A stretch of 64,000 nucleotides of DNA from Planctomycetota bacterium (GTDB lineage Bacteria; Planctomycetota; Brocadiia; Brocadiales; Bathyanammoxibiaceae). Below, piece by piece: positions 33,619 through 41,083 of the stretch (within the stretch, counting starts at the first letter, position 1; every line of letters begins with the position of its first letter). The translations under genes were made by a program, and so were the position numbers. Location of the stretch: NCBI GenBank assembly GCA_016209685.1, contig JACQVQ010000001.1:1-64000 (forward strand), read 5' to 3'. The notes beneath the pieces are model-generated. The model was not told the origin of the DNA, did no database searches, and was given only the letters and a program-made list of their open reading frames with translations.

Positions 33619-33994
33619 TGCCGTTAGCTCCTCTGGAATTCAGGAGTTGAAAGTACGTGTTCTGAATTCTGTATTCTGAGACCTCTGTAAAACTCAGGAC
33701 GAAGCCGTCATTGCGAGGGGCTTTTGCCCCGAAGCGTAGGGGCGAACGGCCGTTCGCCCCTACTGTTTTTTCAGGAAATAACATGGATTGCTTCGCTTCC
33801 CCTTCGCTCCGCTCAGGGCTTCGGCTCACTCGCAATGACACTTTAAGTATCGCTTTTCTCACTTTTTCAGAGACCTCATTCTGTATTCCGTATTCCTCAT
33901 TCCCTACTCCCTACCCCCTGCACCACAAGGGTGCAGGGCAAGCCTATTCCCCGCCCTGAATCGTTCTGGTTCAGGGCCTACTCCCTGCCCTGTG
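33619..33994. repeat. Repeat-filled spacer: MITE-like copy C (33678-33877) with nested GTAGGGGC palindrome (33736-33763)
   Basis: Starts GAGACCTCTGTAAAACTC and ends ACTTTTTCAGAGACCTC, with an inverted pair GTCATTGCGAG/CTCGCAATGAC inside. A perfect palindrome with arms GTAGGGGCGAACGG is nested at 33736-33763. Beyond it are ATTCTGTATTCC and CCCTACTCCC low-complexity words. No gene is seen in these 376 bases. It separates csoR from copA, so the two may be transcribed separately. Confidence 0.7.
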
Positions 33995-34276
33995 TTATCG
34001 CCCGAAGTTCTTAAGGATAGTAATAATCTCCTCTATCTTTTCCCGCTTATCCTCTTCCCTGCCGGAGCGCATGGCCTCCACGACGCAGTGCTCCAGGTGT
34101 TTCTTGAGGACAAGCTCCTGCACACGGGCAATGGCGGCGGAGACAGACTGGAGCTGTGTAATGATGTCCACGCAGTACCTACGGTCTTCTATCATTTTTT
34201 GGACGCCACGTACCTGCCCCTCAATCCGCTTCAGGCGGAGCGTCTGTGCATCGTGGGGCACCCCTACTTTAGCCAT
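33995..34276 (-). CDS. csoR: Copper-sensing repressor CsoR
   Basis: A 93-residue DUF156/CsoR-family four-helix repressor. The Cu(I) ligand set is visible: Cys about 35 (RRYCVDII), His about 60 and Cys about 64 (KKHLEHCVVEA). It releases DNA when Cu(I) binds. The start has GAGGAGAGAAGG upstream. Its own promoter (34394-34422) carries a G-tract site typical of CsoR operators, and a second such site lies in the divergent promoter toward kdsA. Confidence 0.95.
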   Translation of the reverse strand: MAKVGVPHDAQTLRLKRIEGQVRGVQKMIEDRRYCVDIITQLQSVSAAIARVQELVLKKHLEHCVVEAMRSGREEDKREKIEEIITILKNFGR

Positions 34277-34393
34277 ACCTTCTCTCCTCTACAAGTTCTA
34301 TCTCTTACAAATTCCGCACACAGGCCGAGCAAGCTCGGCCACTACATTCTGAATTCTGAATTCCGCACTCTGCATTCCGCACTCCGTATTGTA

Positions 34394-34422
34394 AGTATAC
34401 TATACCCCCCTACCCTATGCAA
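34394..34422 (-). promoter_or_regulatory. csoR promoter with CsoR-type G-tract operator in the spacer
   Basis: On the minus strand: TTGCAT (34422-34417), a 17-base spacer AGGGTAGGGGGGTATAG, and TATACT (34399-34394). The G-rich spacer resembles known CsoR sites (TAxxGGGGGTA type). Autoregulation is the expected reading; binding is inferred. Confidence 0.7.
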
Positions 34423-34488
34423 GTTTTTTCAAAAAAATTTTTGGGCAGGCAAAATCCGAACCCCTACCCGGCCCAGCTCACAATCGGT

Positions 34489-34517
34489 TTGACTACCCCC
34501 TGGGGGTGTGATAGATT
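34489..34517 (+). promoter_or_regulatory. Divergent promoter toward kdsA with a perfect CsoR-like palindrome
   Basis: TTGACT (34489-34494), a 17-base spacer and TAGATT (34512-34517). The spacer begins with the perfect palindrome ACCCCCTGGGGGT (34495-34507), the classical shape of a CsoR operator. It is oriented to drive kdsA and ubiB. About 90 bases separate it from the csoR site. Copper control of kdsA would be unexpected. Confidence 0.6.
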
Positions 34518-34605
34518 AGGGGCCAGGAACTAGGGGGTAGGGCGTAGGGAAAAAATACTAGCCCCCGACCCTATCCTCTAACCCCTTTTCCTGGCCGCTA
34601 TTTTT

Positions 34606-35421
34606 ATGAAGACGGTAAAGATAAACAACCTATCCATCGGCGACGGGAACCCCCTGGTACTGGTGGCGGGGCCTTGTGTGATTGAGGACAGGGAGACCTG
34701 CCTGGCCCTGGCCAAAAGGCTTAAGGGGATTGCCCAGTCCCTGGACATGCCCTTCGTCTTCAAGGCCTCCTACGATAAGGCCAACAGGAGTTCTATGCAC
34801 TCTTACAGGGGGCCAGGTATTAAAAAGGGATTGGAGATACTCAAAGAGGTAAAAGAAACTGTTGGCGTCCCCGTCCTGAGCGACGTCCACTCCCCCGTAG
34901 AGGCGGAAGCGGCGGGCAAGGTACTGGACGTACTGCAAATCCCTGCCTTCCTCTGCCGTCAGACAGACCTGCTGATAGCGGCGGCCCAGACGGGACGCCC
35001 TGTAAATATAAAGAAGGGACAGTTCCTCGCCCCCTGGGACATGAAATACGCCGCCGAAAAGGTCTCCAGTACTGGTAACGACCAGATTATCCTTACCGAG
35101 AGGGGGACCGCCTTTGGGTATAACAATCTTGTAAGCGACATGCGTTCTGTAGTGATTATGAAGGGGCTAGGTTACCCTGTCCTGTACGACGCCACCCACA
35201 GCGTCCAAATCCCAGGTGGTATGGGCCATGCCTCCGGGGGGCAGAGGGAGATGGTCTTCCCCCTGGCTAGGGCCGCAGTGGCCGCCGGGGCGGACGGCCT
35301 GTTCATAGAGGTACACGAGACGCCAGAAAAGGCCCTTAGTGATTCAGCCACCATGTTGCCTGTTGACCAGCTAATGCCCTTACTGGAACAGTCAAAGAAA
35401 ATCCGTGCATTATTAATGTAG
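34606..35421 (+). CDS. kdsA: 3-deoxy-D-manno-octulosonate 8-phosphate synthase
   Basis: A 271-residue TIM-barrel aldolase condensing PEP with arabinose-5-phosphate, the first committed step to the KDO of lipopolysaccharide. Signatures: LVLVAGPCVIEDRE, FKASYDKANRSS, GVPVLSDVHSP, QIPAFLCRQTDLL, and the TERGTAFGYNNLVSDMRS loop. The cysteine of GPCVIE and the asparagine in DKANR suggest a metal-independent enzyme. The stop codon TAG is formed by the first bases of a GTAGGGGC palindrome. It implies an outer membrane with LPS or a related glycolipid. Confidence 0.95.
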   Translation: MKTVKINNLSIGDGNPLVLVAGPCVIEDRETCLALAKRLKGIAQSLDMPFVFKASYDKANRSSMHSYRGPGIKKGLEILKEVKETVGVPVLSDVHSPVEAEAAGKVLDVLQIPAFLCRQTDLLIAAAQTGRPVNIKKGQFLAPWDMKYAAEKVSSTGNDQIILTERGTAFGYNNLVSDMRSVVIMKGLGYPVLYDATHSVQIPGGMGHASGGQREMVFPLARAAVAAGADGLFIEVHETPEKALSDSATMLPVDQLMPLLEQSKKIRALLM

Positions 35422-35445
35422 GGGCACGTTGCAACGTGCCCCTAC
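35418..35445. repeat. GTAGGGGC palindrome between kdsA and ubiB
   Basis: A perfect 28-bp palindrome, the same core as at 14910, 45959 and 52649. It supplies the kdsA stop codon on its left and abuts the AGGAGG ribosome site of ubiB on its right. Confidence 0.88.
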
Positions 35446-35456
35446 AGGAGGTCTTT

Positions 35457-37130
35457 TTGCAACTAAGAGACATAACCAGGACCCCAGGGCGATTCCGCAG
35501 GCTCTCCCAGATACTCCAGGTACTGGTAAGGCACGGCTTTGGTCACCTGGTATACCGCCTGAAGCTCCACGAACATCTACCTATCGGCAGGCGTTTCCTG
35601 GAAAAGCACGTCCCTGAGGATGTGCCATTACCTGCCCGCACGGTGCGAGTCCTCCAGGAGCTTGGCCCATTATACGTCAAGCTCGGCCAGTTCCTCTCCA
35701 CACGCCCGGACATCGTGCCAGAGGAATTTATCTCAGAGTTCTGTAAGCTCCAGAGGGAGGTTAAACCCTTTGACCCAAGACTTGCCAGGGCCACCATAGA
35801 GGCGGAACTGAAGTCCCCCATAAACAAACTCTTTGCAGAGTTCCAGGACAAACCCCTCGCCTGCGGCTCTATCGCCCAGGTACATGCCGCCAGGCTGAAG
35901 GACCTTACCGAGGTGGTGGTGAAGGTCAAGAGGCCGGGGATAGAGGAGGTCGTCTGGAGCGACCTTGACCTGCTGTCCCTTATCGCAGAAAGGGCGGAGC
36001 GGATAGAGGAACTAAAGTTCTTCTGTCCTACCATGCTCGTGGAGGAGTTCTACAGGCTCATCAATAATGAGATGGACTTCGTCTCAGAGGCCTCCAACAC
36101 GGCCAAGTTCTACAACCTCTATGCCAGGGACCCAAACGTCGTGATACCCAGGGTCTACTGGGACCTCTCCACCTCCAGCGTCCTGACCCTGCAGAGGATG
36201 AAGCATACCAGCGCTGGAGACCTGGCCCTCCTGGAGGCAACGGGTGTGGATAAGAAGAAGCTGGCTACCACCCTCCTGAGAAACTTCATAGAACAATACT
36301 TCAAGGCGGGGCTTTTCCATGCAGACCCCCATCCTGGGAACCTCATGGTAACCAGGGAAGGCCAACTCTGCATGATAGATTTTGGACAGGTGGGCCACAT
36401 CTCGGATGACCTCAAGGGCCAACTCACCACCGCCCTGTTAGCCCTCTTGCAGAAAGACATGGACCTTTACATAGAGGTCTTTACGGATTTAGGGGCCATC
36501 CCCGAGGACGGCAAACTGGAGGCCCTCAGGCTGGCCCTCCGTGAGACCATTGAGAAGTTCATGGGCATCCCCATAAAGAGGATAGACCCCCGCAGGGCCT
36601 TCTTTGACATGATGAAGGTGGCCAGGGACTACCACCTGATACTGCCCAGGGACTTCGTCCTCCTGGGAAAGTCCTTTACTACCGTTACCAGCATGGCCCG
36701 TCAGCTAGACCCGGACCTTGACCTACAGGTCATGGTTGCCCCATTTGCCAGGAGTTTTTTCATAGAAAGTCTCTCAAGGGAACGCATCTCCCGCCTGGCG
36801 AGGGAGGGTTCCTGGCACCTCTCCAACCTCCTCTCCCATGGCCCCAGGGAGGCCAGGCAGCTACTGAAGAAACTCCTCACGGGAAAGATGCAGGTCTCCC
36901 TCAGGCACGTGGAGCTTGATAACTTCGCCTACGAGCTGGACAGGTCCAGTAACCGCCTGGCCCTCAGCATAATCCTCGCCGCCACTGTCATATCCTCCAG
37001 CCTCGTCATGATGGCCAAAGTTGGCCCCACGTGGCAAGACATGCCGCTAATAGGCATCCTGGGCTACCTCTTCGCCACTATAATGGGTATATGGCTGGCC
37101 ATAGGGATATTCAGGTCGGGGAGGTTGTAA
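35457..37130 (+). CDS. ubiB: UbiB/ABC1-family atypical kinase
   Basis: A 557-residue protein with the ABC1/ADCK kinase-like fold: QELGPLYVKLGQFLSTRPDIVP (the KxGQ segment), CGSIAQVHAARL (the A-rich loop), VVVKVKRPG with the ATP lysine, and FHADPHPGNLMV...MIDFGQVGHI for catalysis and metal binding. Two C-terminal hydrophobic helices anchor it. The family supports quinone/isoprenoid metabolism. I choose TTG 35457 because AGGAGG is 5 bases upstream and the family N-terminus (QLRDITRTPGRFRRLSQIL) starts there. Confidence 0.9.
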   Translation: MQLRDITRTPGRFRRLSQILQVLVRHGFGHLVYRLKLHEHLPIGRRFLEKHVPEDVPLPARTVRVLQELGPLYVKLGQFLSTRPDIVPEEFISEFCKLQREVKPFDPRLARATIEAELKSPINKLFAEFQDKPLACGSIAQVHAARLKDLTEVVVKVKRPGIEEVVWSDLDLLSLIAERAERIEELKFFCPTMLVEEFYRLINNEMDFVSEASNTAKFYNLYARDPNVVIPRVYWDLSTSSVLTLQRMKHTSAGDLALLEATGVDKKKLATTLLRNFIEQYFKAGLFHADPHPGNLMVTREGQLCMIDFGQVGHISDDLKGQLTTALLALLQKDMDLYIEVFTDLGAIPEDGKLEALRLALRETIEKFMGIPIKRIDPRRAFFDMMKVARDYHLILPRDFVLLGKSFTTVTSMARQLDPDLDLQVMVAPFARSFFIESLSRERISRLAREGSWHLSNLLSHGPREARQLLKKLLTGKMQVSLRHVELDNFAYELDRSSNRLALSIILAATVISSSLVMMAKVGPTWQDMPLIGILGYLFATIMGIWLAIGIFRSGRL

Positions 37131-37132
37131 AG

Positions 37133-37240
37133 ATGCAAAAGAATATCCCAGACCCAATCCTAAAAGAATTATCCGAAACCATCAAAGAAGAGCTTGGGGA
37201 ACACATCAAGGACATCATCCTCTTTGGCTCAAGGGCAAAC
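37133..37240 (+). pseudogene. Nucleotidyltransferase-like gene truncated by a palindromic element
   Basis: It starts MQKNIPDPILKELSETIKEE and reaches the catalytic start FGSRAN of an MNT-type minimal nucleotidyltransferase. There it runs straight into a repeat element (GTCATTCTGAGC at 37241). The DxD that should follow is lost and the frame ends at 37303. It has a good ribosome site and sits 2 bases after ubiB. It was probably an antitoxin of an MNT-HEPN pair. Confidence 0.75.
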
Positions 37241-37304
37241 GTCATTCTGAGCAAAGCGAAGAATCTAATCTACAAACTAGACCCTTCGCTCCGCTCAGGG
37301 TGAC
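37241..37304. repeat. MITE-like core element (copy D) inside the nucleotidyltransferase gene
   Basis: A 64-base inverted repeat from GTCATTCTGAGC to GCTCAGGGTGAC with GAAGAATCT near the left. It lacks the GAGACCTCTG ends of the longer copies. Confidence 0.75.
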
Positions 37305-37408
37305 ACCCAGACAATCAAAATTCCAACAGGAGATGGTAAGAGGGAATTCCCCCTTACATTTTGGGCTATTTCTTAACCACAAAAATCATTTATAATTAAC
37401 CTCAATAA

Positions 37409-38539
37409 ATGTCCCCCAAAACAAAAAACCCCCTCCCCCCGGGCAACTACTTCTTTGAGGGTAACCAGGCCTGTGCGGAGGCGGCCATTGCGGCCGGGTG
37501 CAGGTTCTTTGCGGGTTACCCCATCTCACCCTCCAGTGAGATAATGGAGAGACTCTCCTGGCGGCTCCCGGAGGTGGGCGGGGTGTTCATCCAGATGGAG
37601 GATGAGATTGCCTCCATCTCGGCAGTAATCGGGGCCGTATGGGCCGGGGCCAGGGCCATGACGGCCACCAGCGGACCGGGTCTCAGCCTCATGCTGGAAA
37701 ACATAGGTTACGCTATCATTACCGAGACCCCCTGCGTCATAGTGGACGTACAGAGGGCCGGCCCCTCCACAGGACAGGCCACCAGACCCTATGACGGCGA
37801 CATCATGCAGGTCAAGTGGGGCTCAAGCGGCGATTACCAAATCATCGCCCTCGCCCCCTGGTCAGTGCAGGAGGTGTATGACCTCACCATACGGGCCTTT
37901 AACCTGGCGGAACTCTACAGGGTGCCTGTCTTTGTCATGTCTGATGCGGCCCTGGCCCATCTGAGGGAGGACTGCCGTATCCCCGAAGGAGTAGACATAG
38001 TAGGACGCAAGAAGGCCATCGGTGCACCCCATTTTGGCACTGAAGGGCCGGCGGGGGTACCTCCTATGGCCAGCTTCGGGGAGGGGGAGGGGTTAATCCT
38101 CACCGGTTCCACCCACGACAAATTCGGCTACCGCAAGACCCAGGACCCCAATATACAGAAGTGCCTGGTGGACAGACTCAACGAGAAGGTACTGTCCAAT
38201 GCGAAGGAGATTATCCAGACGGAGGAACATTTTCTGAAGGGGGCCGAGACAGTGGTGGTCGCCTACGGACTAGTGGCCAGGGCGGCCCTGGCCGCCGTCA
38301 AGGAGGCCCGTAGCGTCGGGATAAACGTAGGACTGCTCAGGCTCAAGACCCTCTGGCCCTTCCCAAAGGAAGAAATAAGGGCCTTGCGGGCAAGGAGGAT
38401 TATCGTCCCTGAGCTGAACAGGGGACAATTGGTAAGGGAGGTGGAGAGGGTGACGAAGGTAGAAGTAATATATGTAAACAGGGTGGATGGAGAGGTTATG
38501 GGACCTGGGGAAATCCTGGAGGCGATAAAAAGACAGTAG
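37409..38539 (+). CDS. korA: 2-oxoacid:ferredoxin oxidoreductase alpha subunit (KorA type)
   Basis: A 376-residue subunit combining domains I and II of the oxidoreductase, acting with korB (ThDP) and korC (gamma). Motifs: GNQACAEAAIAAGCRFFAGYPISPSSEI, MEDEIASISAVIGAVWAGARAMTATSGPGLSLM, and VDVQRAGPSTGQAT. The complex makes acyl-CoA, CO2 and reduced ferredoxin from 2-oxoglutarate or a branched 2-oxoacid, or runs in reverse. No ferredoxin-like delta subunit is nearby. The ATG at 37409 lacks an obvious ribosome site. Confidence 0.92.
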   Translation: MSPKTKNPLPPGNYFFEGNQACAEAAIAAGCRFFAGYPISPSSEIMERLSWRLPEVGGVFIQMEDEIASISAVIGAVWAGARAMTATSGPGLSLMLENIGYAIITETPCVIVDVQRAGPSTGQATRPYDGDIMQVKWGSSGDYQIIALAPWSVQEVYDLTIRAFNLAELYRVPVFVMSDAALAHLREDCRIPEGVDIVGRKKAIGAPHFGTEGPAGVPPMASFGEGEGLILTGSTHDKFGYRKTQDPNIQKCLVDRLNEKVLSNAKEIIQTEEHFLKGAETVVVAYGLVARAALAAVKEARSVGINVGLLRLKTLWPFPKEEIRALRARRIIVPELNRGQLVREVERVTKVEVIYVNRVDGEVMGPGEILEAIKRQ

Positions 38540-38563
38540 ACAGCAAACAGTAGACAGTAGACA

Positions 38564-38689
38564 AGACCTCTGCCCCCCCCTCGCTGTCATTCTGAGGGAG
38601 CGAAGCGACCGAAGAATCTCTTAAAGAACTAGATTCTTCGCTTCGCTCAGAATGACAAATAGTGCTGTGTAGACTTTTGCAGAGGTCTC
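38564..38689. repeat. MITE-like element copy E between korA and korB
   Basis: From AGACCTCTG to CAGAGGTCTC, with GTCATTCTGAGGGAGCGAAGCG...GAAGAATCTC on the left and GATTCTTCGCTTCGCTCAGAATGAC on the right. It is preceded by a CAGTAGACAGTAGAC tandem run (38530-38562). It inserts about 170 bases into the kor operon. Confidence 0.85.
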
Positions 38690-38712
38690 TAGACAGGGAA
38701 AAAAGGAACCTA

Positions 38713-39480
38713 ATGGAAGCCACCTGGAAAAAATATCTAAGAAGAGAGACACTGCCCCTGCCCTTCTGTCCGGGTTGCGGGCATGGCATATTGCTCGGGG
38801 CTATCCTGAGGGCCATTGACGCCTCAGGAATAGACATAAAGGACATGCTCTTTGTCTCAGGAATAGGTTGTGCGGGCTGGATACCCAGTCCACACATAAA
38901 GGCCGACACCATGCACGTAACCCATGGGCGGCCCATAGCCTTCGCCACCGGGGCCAAGCTCTTTAACCCCAGGCTCAAGGTCATGGTGGTGAGCGGTGAT
39001 GGGGATTTGGCCTCCATCGGGGGCAATCACCTTATCCATGCGGCAAGGCGGGACGTTGACATGGTCGTGATATGTGCCAATAACGAGATATACGGCATGA
39101 CCGGCGGTCAGGTCTCCCCCACTACTGGACTGGGGGCAAAGACTACTACAACTTTAGCAGGAAACGTAGAGCCACCCCTGGATTTGTGCAGGCTGGTGGA
39201 GGCGGCCGGGGCAAGCTACGTGGCCAGGTCAACCGTCTTTCACCTGGAACACCTGATAGGAATTCTTAAGAAGGCCCTAAGCCATAAGGGTTTTTCCTTT
39301 ATAGACGCCCTCTCACCCTGCCCCGTGCAGTACGGGAGGCGTAACCTCTACGCCTCAGCGTCAGAGCAACTAAAAGACCTGGAAAAGAGGTGCATCTCAC
39401 TGGAGAAGGCCAGGGACATGACCCAGGAGGCATTAAAGGGGAAGATAATAATAGGGGAGTTTGTGTGTAGGGGTGACTGA
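38713..39480 (+). CDS. korB: 2-oxoacid:ferredoxin oxidoreductase beta subunit (KorB type)
   Basis: A 255-residue ThDP-binding subunit. Motifs: LPFCPGCGHGILLGAI (cluster/ThDP region), GIGCAGWIPSPH, THGRPIAFATGAKL, and the ThDP/Mg loop GDGDLASIGGNHLIHAARR...CANNEIYGMTGGQVSPTT. I start at ATG 38713, where family similarity begins; the open frame upstream to 38662 is translation of the repeat element. Length is slightly short but complete. Confidence 0.93.
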   Translation: MEATWKKYLRRETLPLPFCPGCGHGILLGAILRAIDASGIDIKDMLFVSGIGCAGWIPSPHIKADTMHVTHGRPIAFATGAKLFNPRLKVMVVSGDGDLASIGGNHLIHAARRDVDMVVICANNEIYGMTGGQVSPTTGLGAKTTTTLAGNVEPPLDLCRLVEAAGASYVARSTVFHLEHLIGILKKALSHKGFSFIDALSPCPVQYGRRNLYASASEQLKDLEKRCISLEKARDMTQEALKGKIIIGEFVCRGD

Positions 39481-39486
39481 TTAATT

Positions 39487-39943
39487 ATGGAACAAGGCAA
39501 AATCGTTCAGATATTGATTAAGCGGGGAAGCGAATTATTTAGTTCACCTTATAAAAAAGTAGAATTTACCAAAGATTCAGAGGCGGATGACTTGCTAAAT
39601 AATTTAAAACAATTTCCACACGCCTTTGTGCTTGCTTGTGTAATGGATAGACAACTTAAAGCTGAAAGAGCTTGGCAAATTCCCTATTGAGATCTCTGAA
39701 AAACTCCACGCGCTTGTCATTCTGAGGGAGCGAAGCGACCGAAGAATCTCCTAAAAGACCAGATTCTTCGCTTCGCTCAGAATGACAAGTAGTGTTGTGT
39801 AGACTTTTTCAGAGGTCTCAAATCCTGAATATCCGGGAATCTTTGATTTTTCTGCGTGGGAAATTGGTAGGGAGAGGTGCAGACCCAAAAACCCGGATTG
39901 TAAAAATTGTTACCTTAACGAATATTGCCCAAAAAATATTTAG
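39487..39943 (+). pseudogene. Endonuclease III-like FeS glycosylase gene destroyed by a MITE-like element
   Basis: The first part (39487-39690) reads QILIKRGSELFSSPYKKVEF...FPHAFVLACVMDRQLKAERAW, typical of an HhH-GPD family N-terminus. After the element (39689-39819) an open frame from 39821 reads NPEYPGIFDFSAWEIGRERC and continues through C-x6-C-x2-C-x5-C to a TAG at 39941, exactly the C-terminal 4Fe-4S loop of endonuclease III. The central catalytic region is missing, so insertion was accompanied by deletion. It starts 6 bases after korB. Confidence 0.8.
39689..39819. repeat. MITE-like element copy F (best complete copy, 131 bp)
   Basis: Complete element: left end GAGATCTCTGAAAAACTC, right end GACTTTTTCAGAGGTCTC, with a long inner inverted repeat centred near 39755. 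It lies inside the glycosylase remnant. Copies E and F share almost the same inner sequence, which suggests recent spread. Confidence 0.88.
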
Positions 39944-39964
39944 TGCCGGGGGCGTTCTTGACGC

Positions 39965-40375
39965 TTAGACCCATATCATCAAGACCTCATGTTCTACCTG
40001 TTTGAACTCCCTATCTCCTGTAACAACGTGGGCCTTTCGTTGTTTGGCCAGAGCGGCGGCAAAGCAGTCGGCAAAGGACATCCGGTGGTGGGCCTTAAAC
40101 CTGCCTGCTTCACGGGTAAGTCTCCAGTCTGCGTCAACGAATTCTATCCCCAGCTCATGGAGTTCAGCAATGCTTTTATCGGCCTCAACCTCGGACGTCC
40201 GGCGGGTAATGATGTACCAGACCTCCCCTGCAGTTACCACGGTCATCATCAGCGGGATGTTGTTTTCGTGGGCGTCGGCGATAAGGGCGGCAACTTTCTC
40301 TCCTGAAACCTCATCCCCCAGGTATGCGATAACTGACCACGAGTCCAGTACAATCGCCTTAGGTTTGTGTGGCAT
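39965..40375 (-). CDS. vapC: VapC-family PIN-domain toxin
   Basis: A 136-residue PIN RNase. Acidic metal-binding residues occur in IVLDSWSVIAYL, AGEVWYI, SFADCFAAALA and VVTGDREF. It cleaves RNA when released from VapB. Its ATG overlaps the antitoxin stop by one base (TAATG). It is inserted, in antisense direction, between korB and korC. Confidence 0.93.
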   Translation of the reverse strand: MPHKPKAIVLDSWSVIAYLGDEVSGEKVAALIADAHENNIPLMMTVVTAGEVWYIITRRTSEVEADKSIAELHELGIEFVDADWRLTREAGRFKAHHRMSFADCFAAALAKQRKAHVVTGDREFKQVEHEVLMIWV

Positions 40376-40605
40376 TACAGTTCCTTTTCGTGCTCTTTCT
40401 CCGCCATGAGGGCCTTTAGTAAGCCCTTGCCACGATATTTACCACACAGACTGTAAATATACTCACGCGTAATGGGTTTCAAGACTATGCGCTGTGTCTT
40501 TTCATCTACCTCAATCTGGAGGCGTGTACCTCCTTTAATCCCAAACCTGCGGCGCAGTGACGCTGGTATTACGATTTGGCCCTTCGCAGTTGCAGTCGTT
40601 TTCAT
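40375..40605 (-). CDS. vapB: AbrB-like antitoxin (VapB)
   Basis: A 76-residue protein with the swapped-hairpin AbrB DNA-binding domain at the N-terminus (KTTATAKGQIVIPASLRRRFGIKGGTRLQIE) and a C-terminal toxin-binding tail. The start at 40605 has AGGAGG 6 bases upstream. A perfect 10-bp inverted repeat overlaps its promoter, so it should autorepress. Confidence 0.92.
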   Translation of the reverse strand: MKTTATAKGQIVIPASLRRRFGIKGGTRLQIEVDEKTQRIVLKPITREYIYSLCGKYRGKGLLKALMAEKEHEKEL

Positions 40606-40623
40606 ATCAAACCTCCTGTTAAC

Positions 40624-40666
40624 AGTATAACACAACTCAGAAGTAAGTCAAATATCTTTGACTTAC
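40624..40666 (-). promoter_or_regulatory. vapBC promoter with perfect inverted-repeat operator
   Basis: Minus strand TTGACT (40651-40646), a 16-base spacer and TATACT (40629-40624). The perfect repeat GTAAGTCAAA (40643-40652) / TTTGACTTAC (40657-40666) with a 4-base centre covers the -35 box, the usual site for an AbrB-type antitoxin. Confidence 0.75.
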
Positions 40667-40846
40667 ATTCAAGCATTGTCAAATCATGCCAGAGGCAGAC
40701 CCGCCCGCCTCAGGCAGATTTTCAACCTCTGGCGGGCTTTTGGGTATTTTTACAAATTTCCACCCTGGACAGGACTTTCTCCTGAGGTGATAGGGGACTT
40801 GCCCCCTGCAAAATAAATAGAGATACACCCCGGTTATTTATATAAT

Positions 40847-41069
40847 GAGAGCTCTGAAAAAGTCGCCATCGCACTGCCTGTCCCGCCTGAGGCGTCCTCC
40901 TGAGGCGGACTTTCAGAATTTTCAACATTCTGAGCGGAGTAGGGGCGAACGGCCGTTCGCCCCTACAGCAAAGAAACTAGACCCTTCGCTTCGCTCAGGG
41001 TGACAGGAAGTGGCGTCATTCTGAGTAAGCCGAAGGAATGACAAGCGAGTGGAGTTTTTCAGAGGTCTC
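40847..41069. repeat. MITE-like element copy G with nested palindrome (40939-40966)
   Basis: A long composite copy: left end GAGAGCTCTGAAAAAGTC, right end GTTTTTCAGAGGTCTC. The nested perfect palindrome (arms GTAGGGGCGAACGG) is the same as in copy C. It also carries CCTGAGGCGGAC words of the 15-bp palindrome. The flanking space 40667-40846 contains a GCCAGAGG...CCTCTGGC hairpin but no gene. This element ends 15 bases before korC. Confidence 0.75.
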
Positions 41070-41083
41070 ATAATAATTCATCC

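Noticed and set aside
33678-33877. Insertion sequence
   Set aside because: No transposase reading frame lies within any copy; the element is too short and looks non-autonomous.
38564-41069. CRISPR array, because of repeated elements at similar sequence
   Set aside because: The copies are palindromic, unevenly spaced and scattered among genes; no short regular repeats with unique spacers of constant length, and no cas genes.
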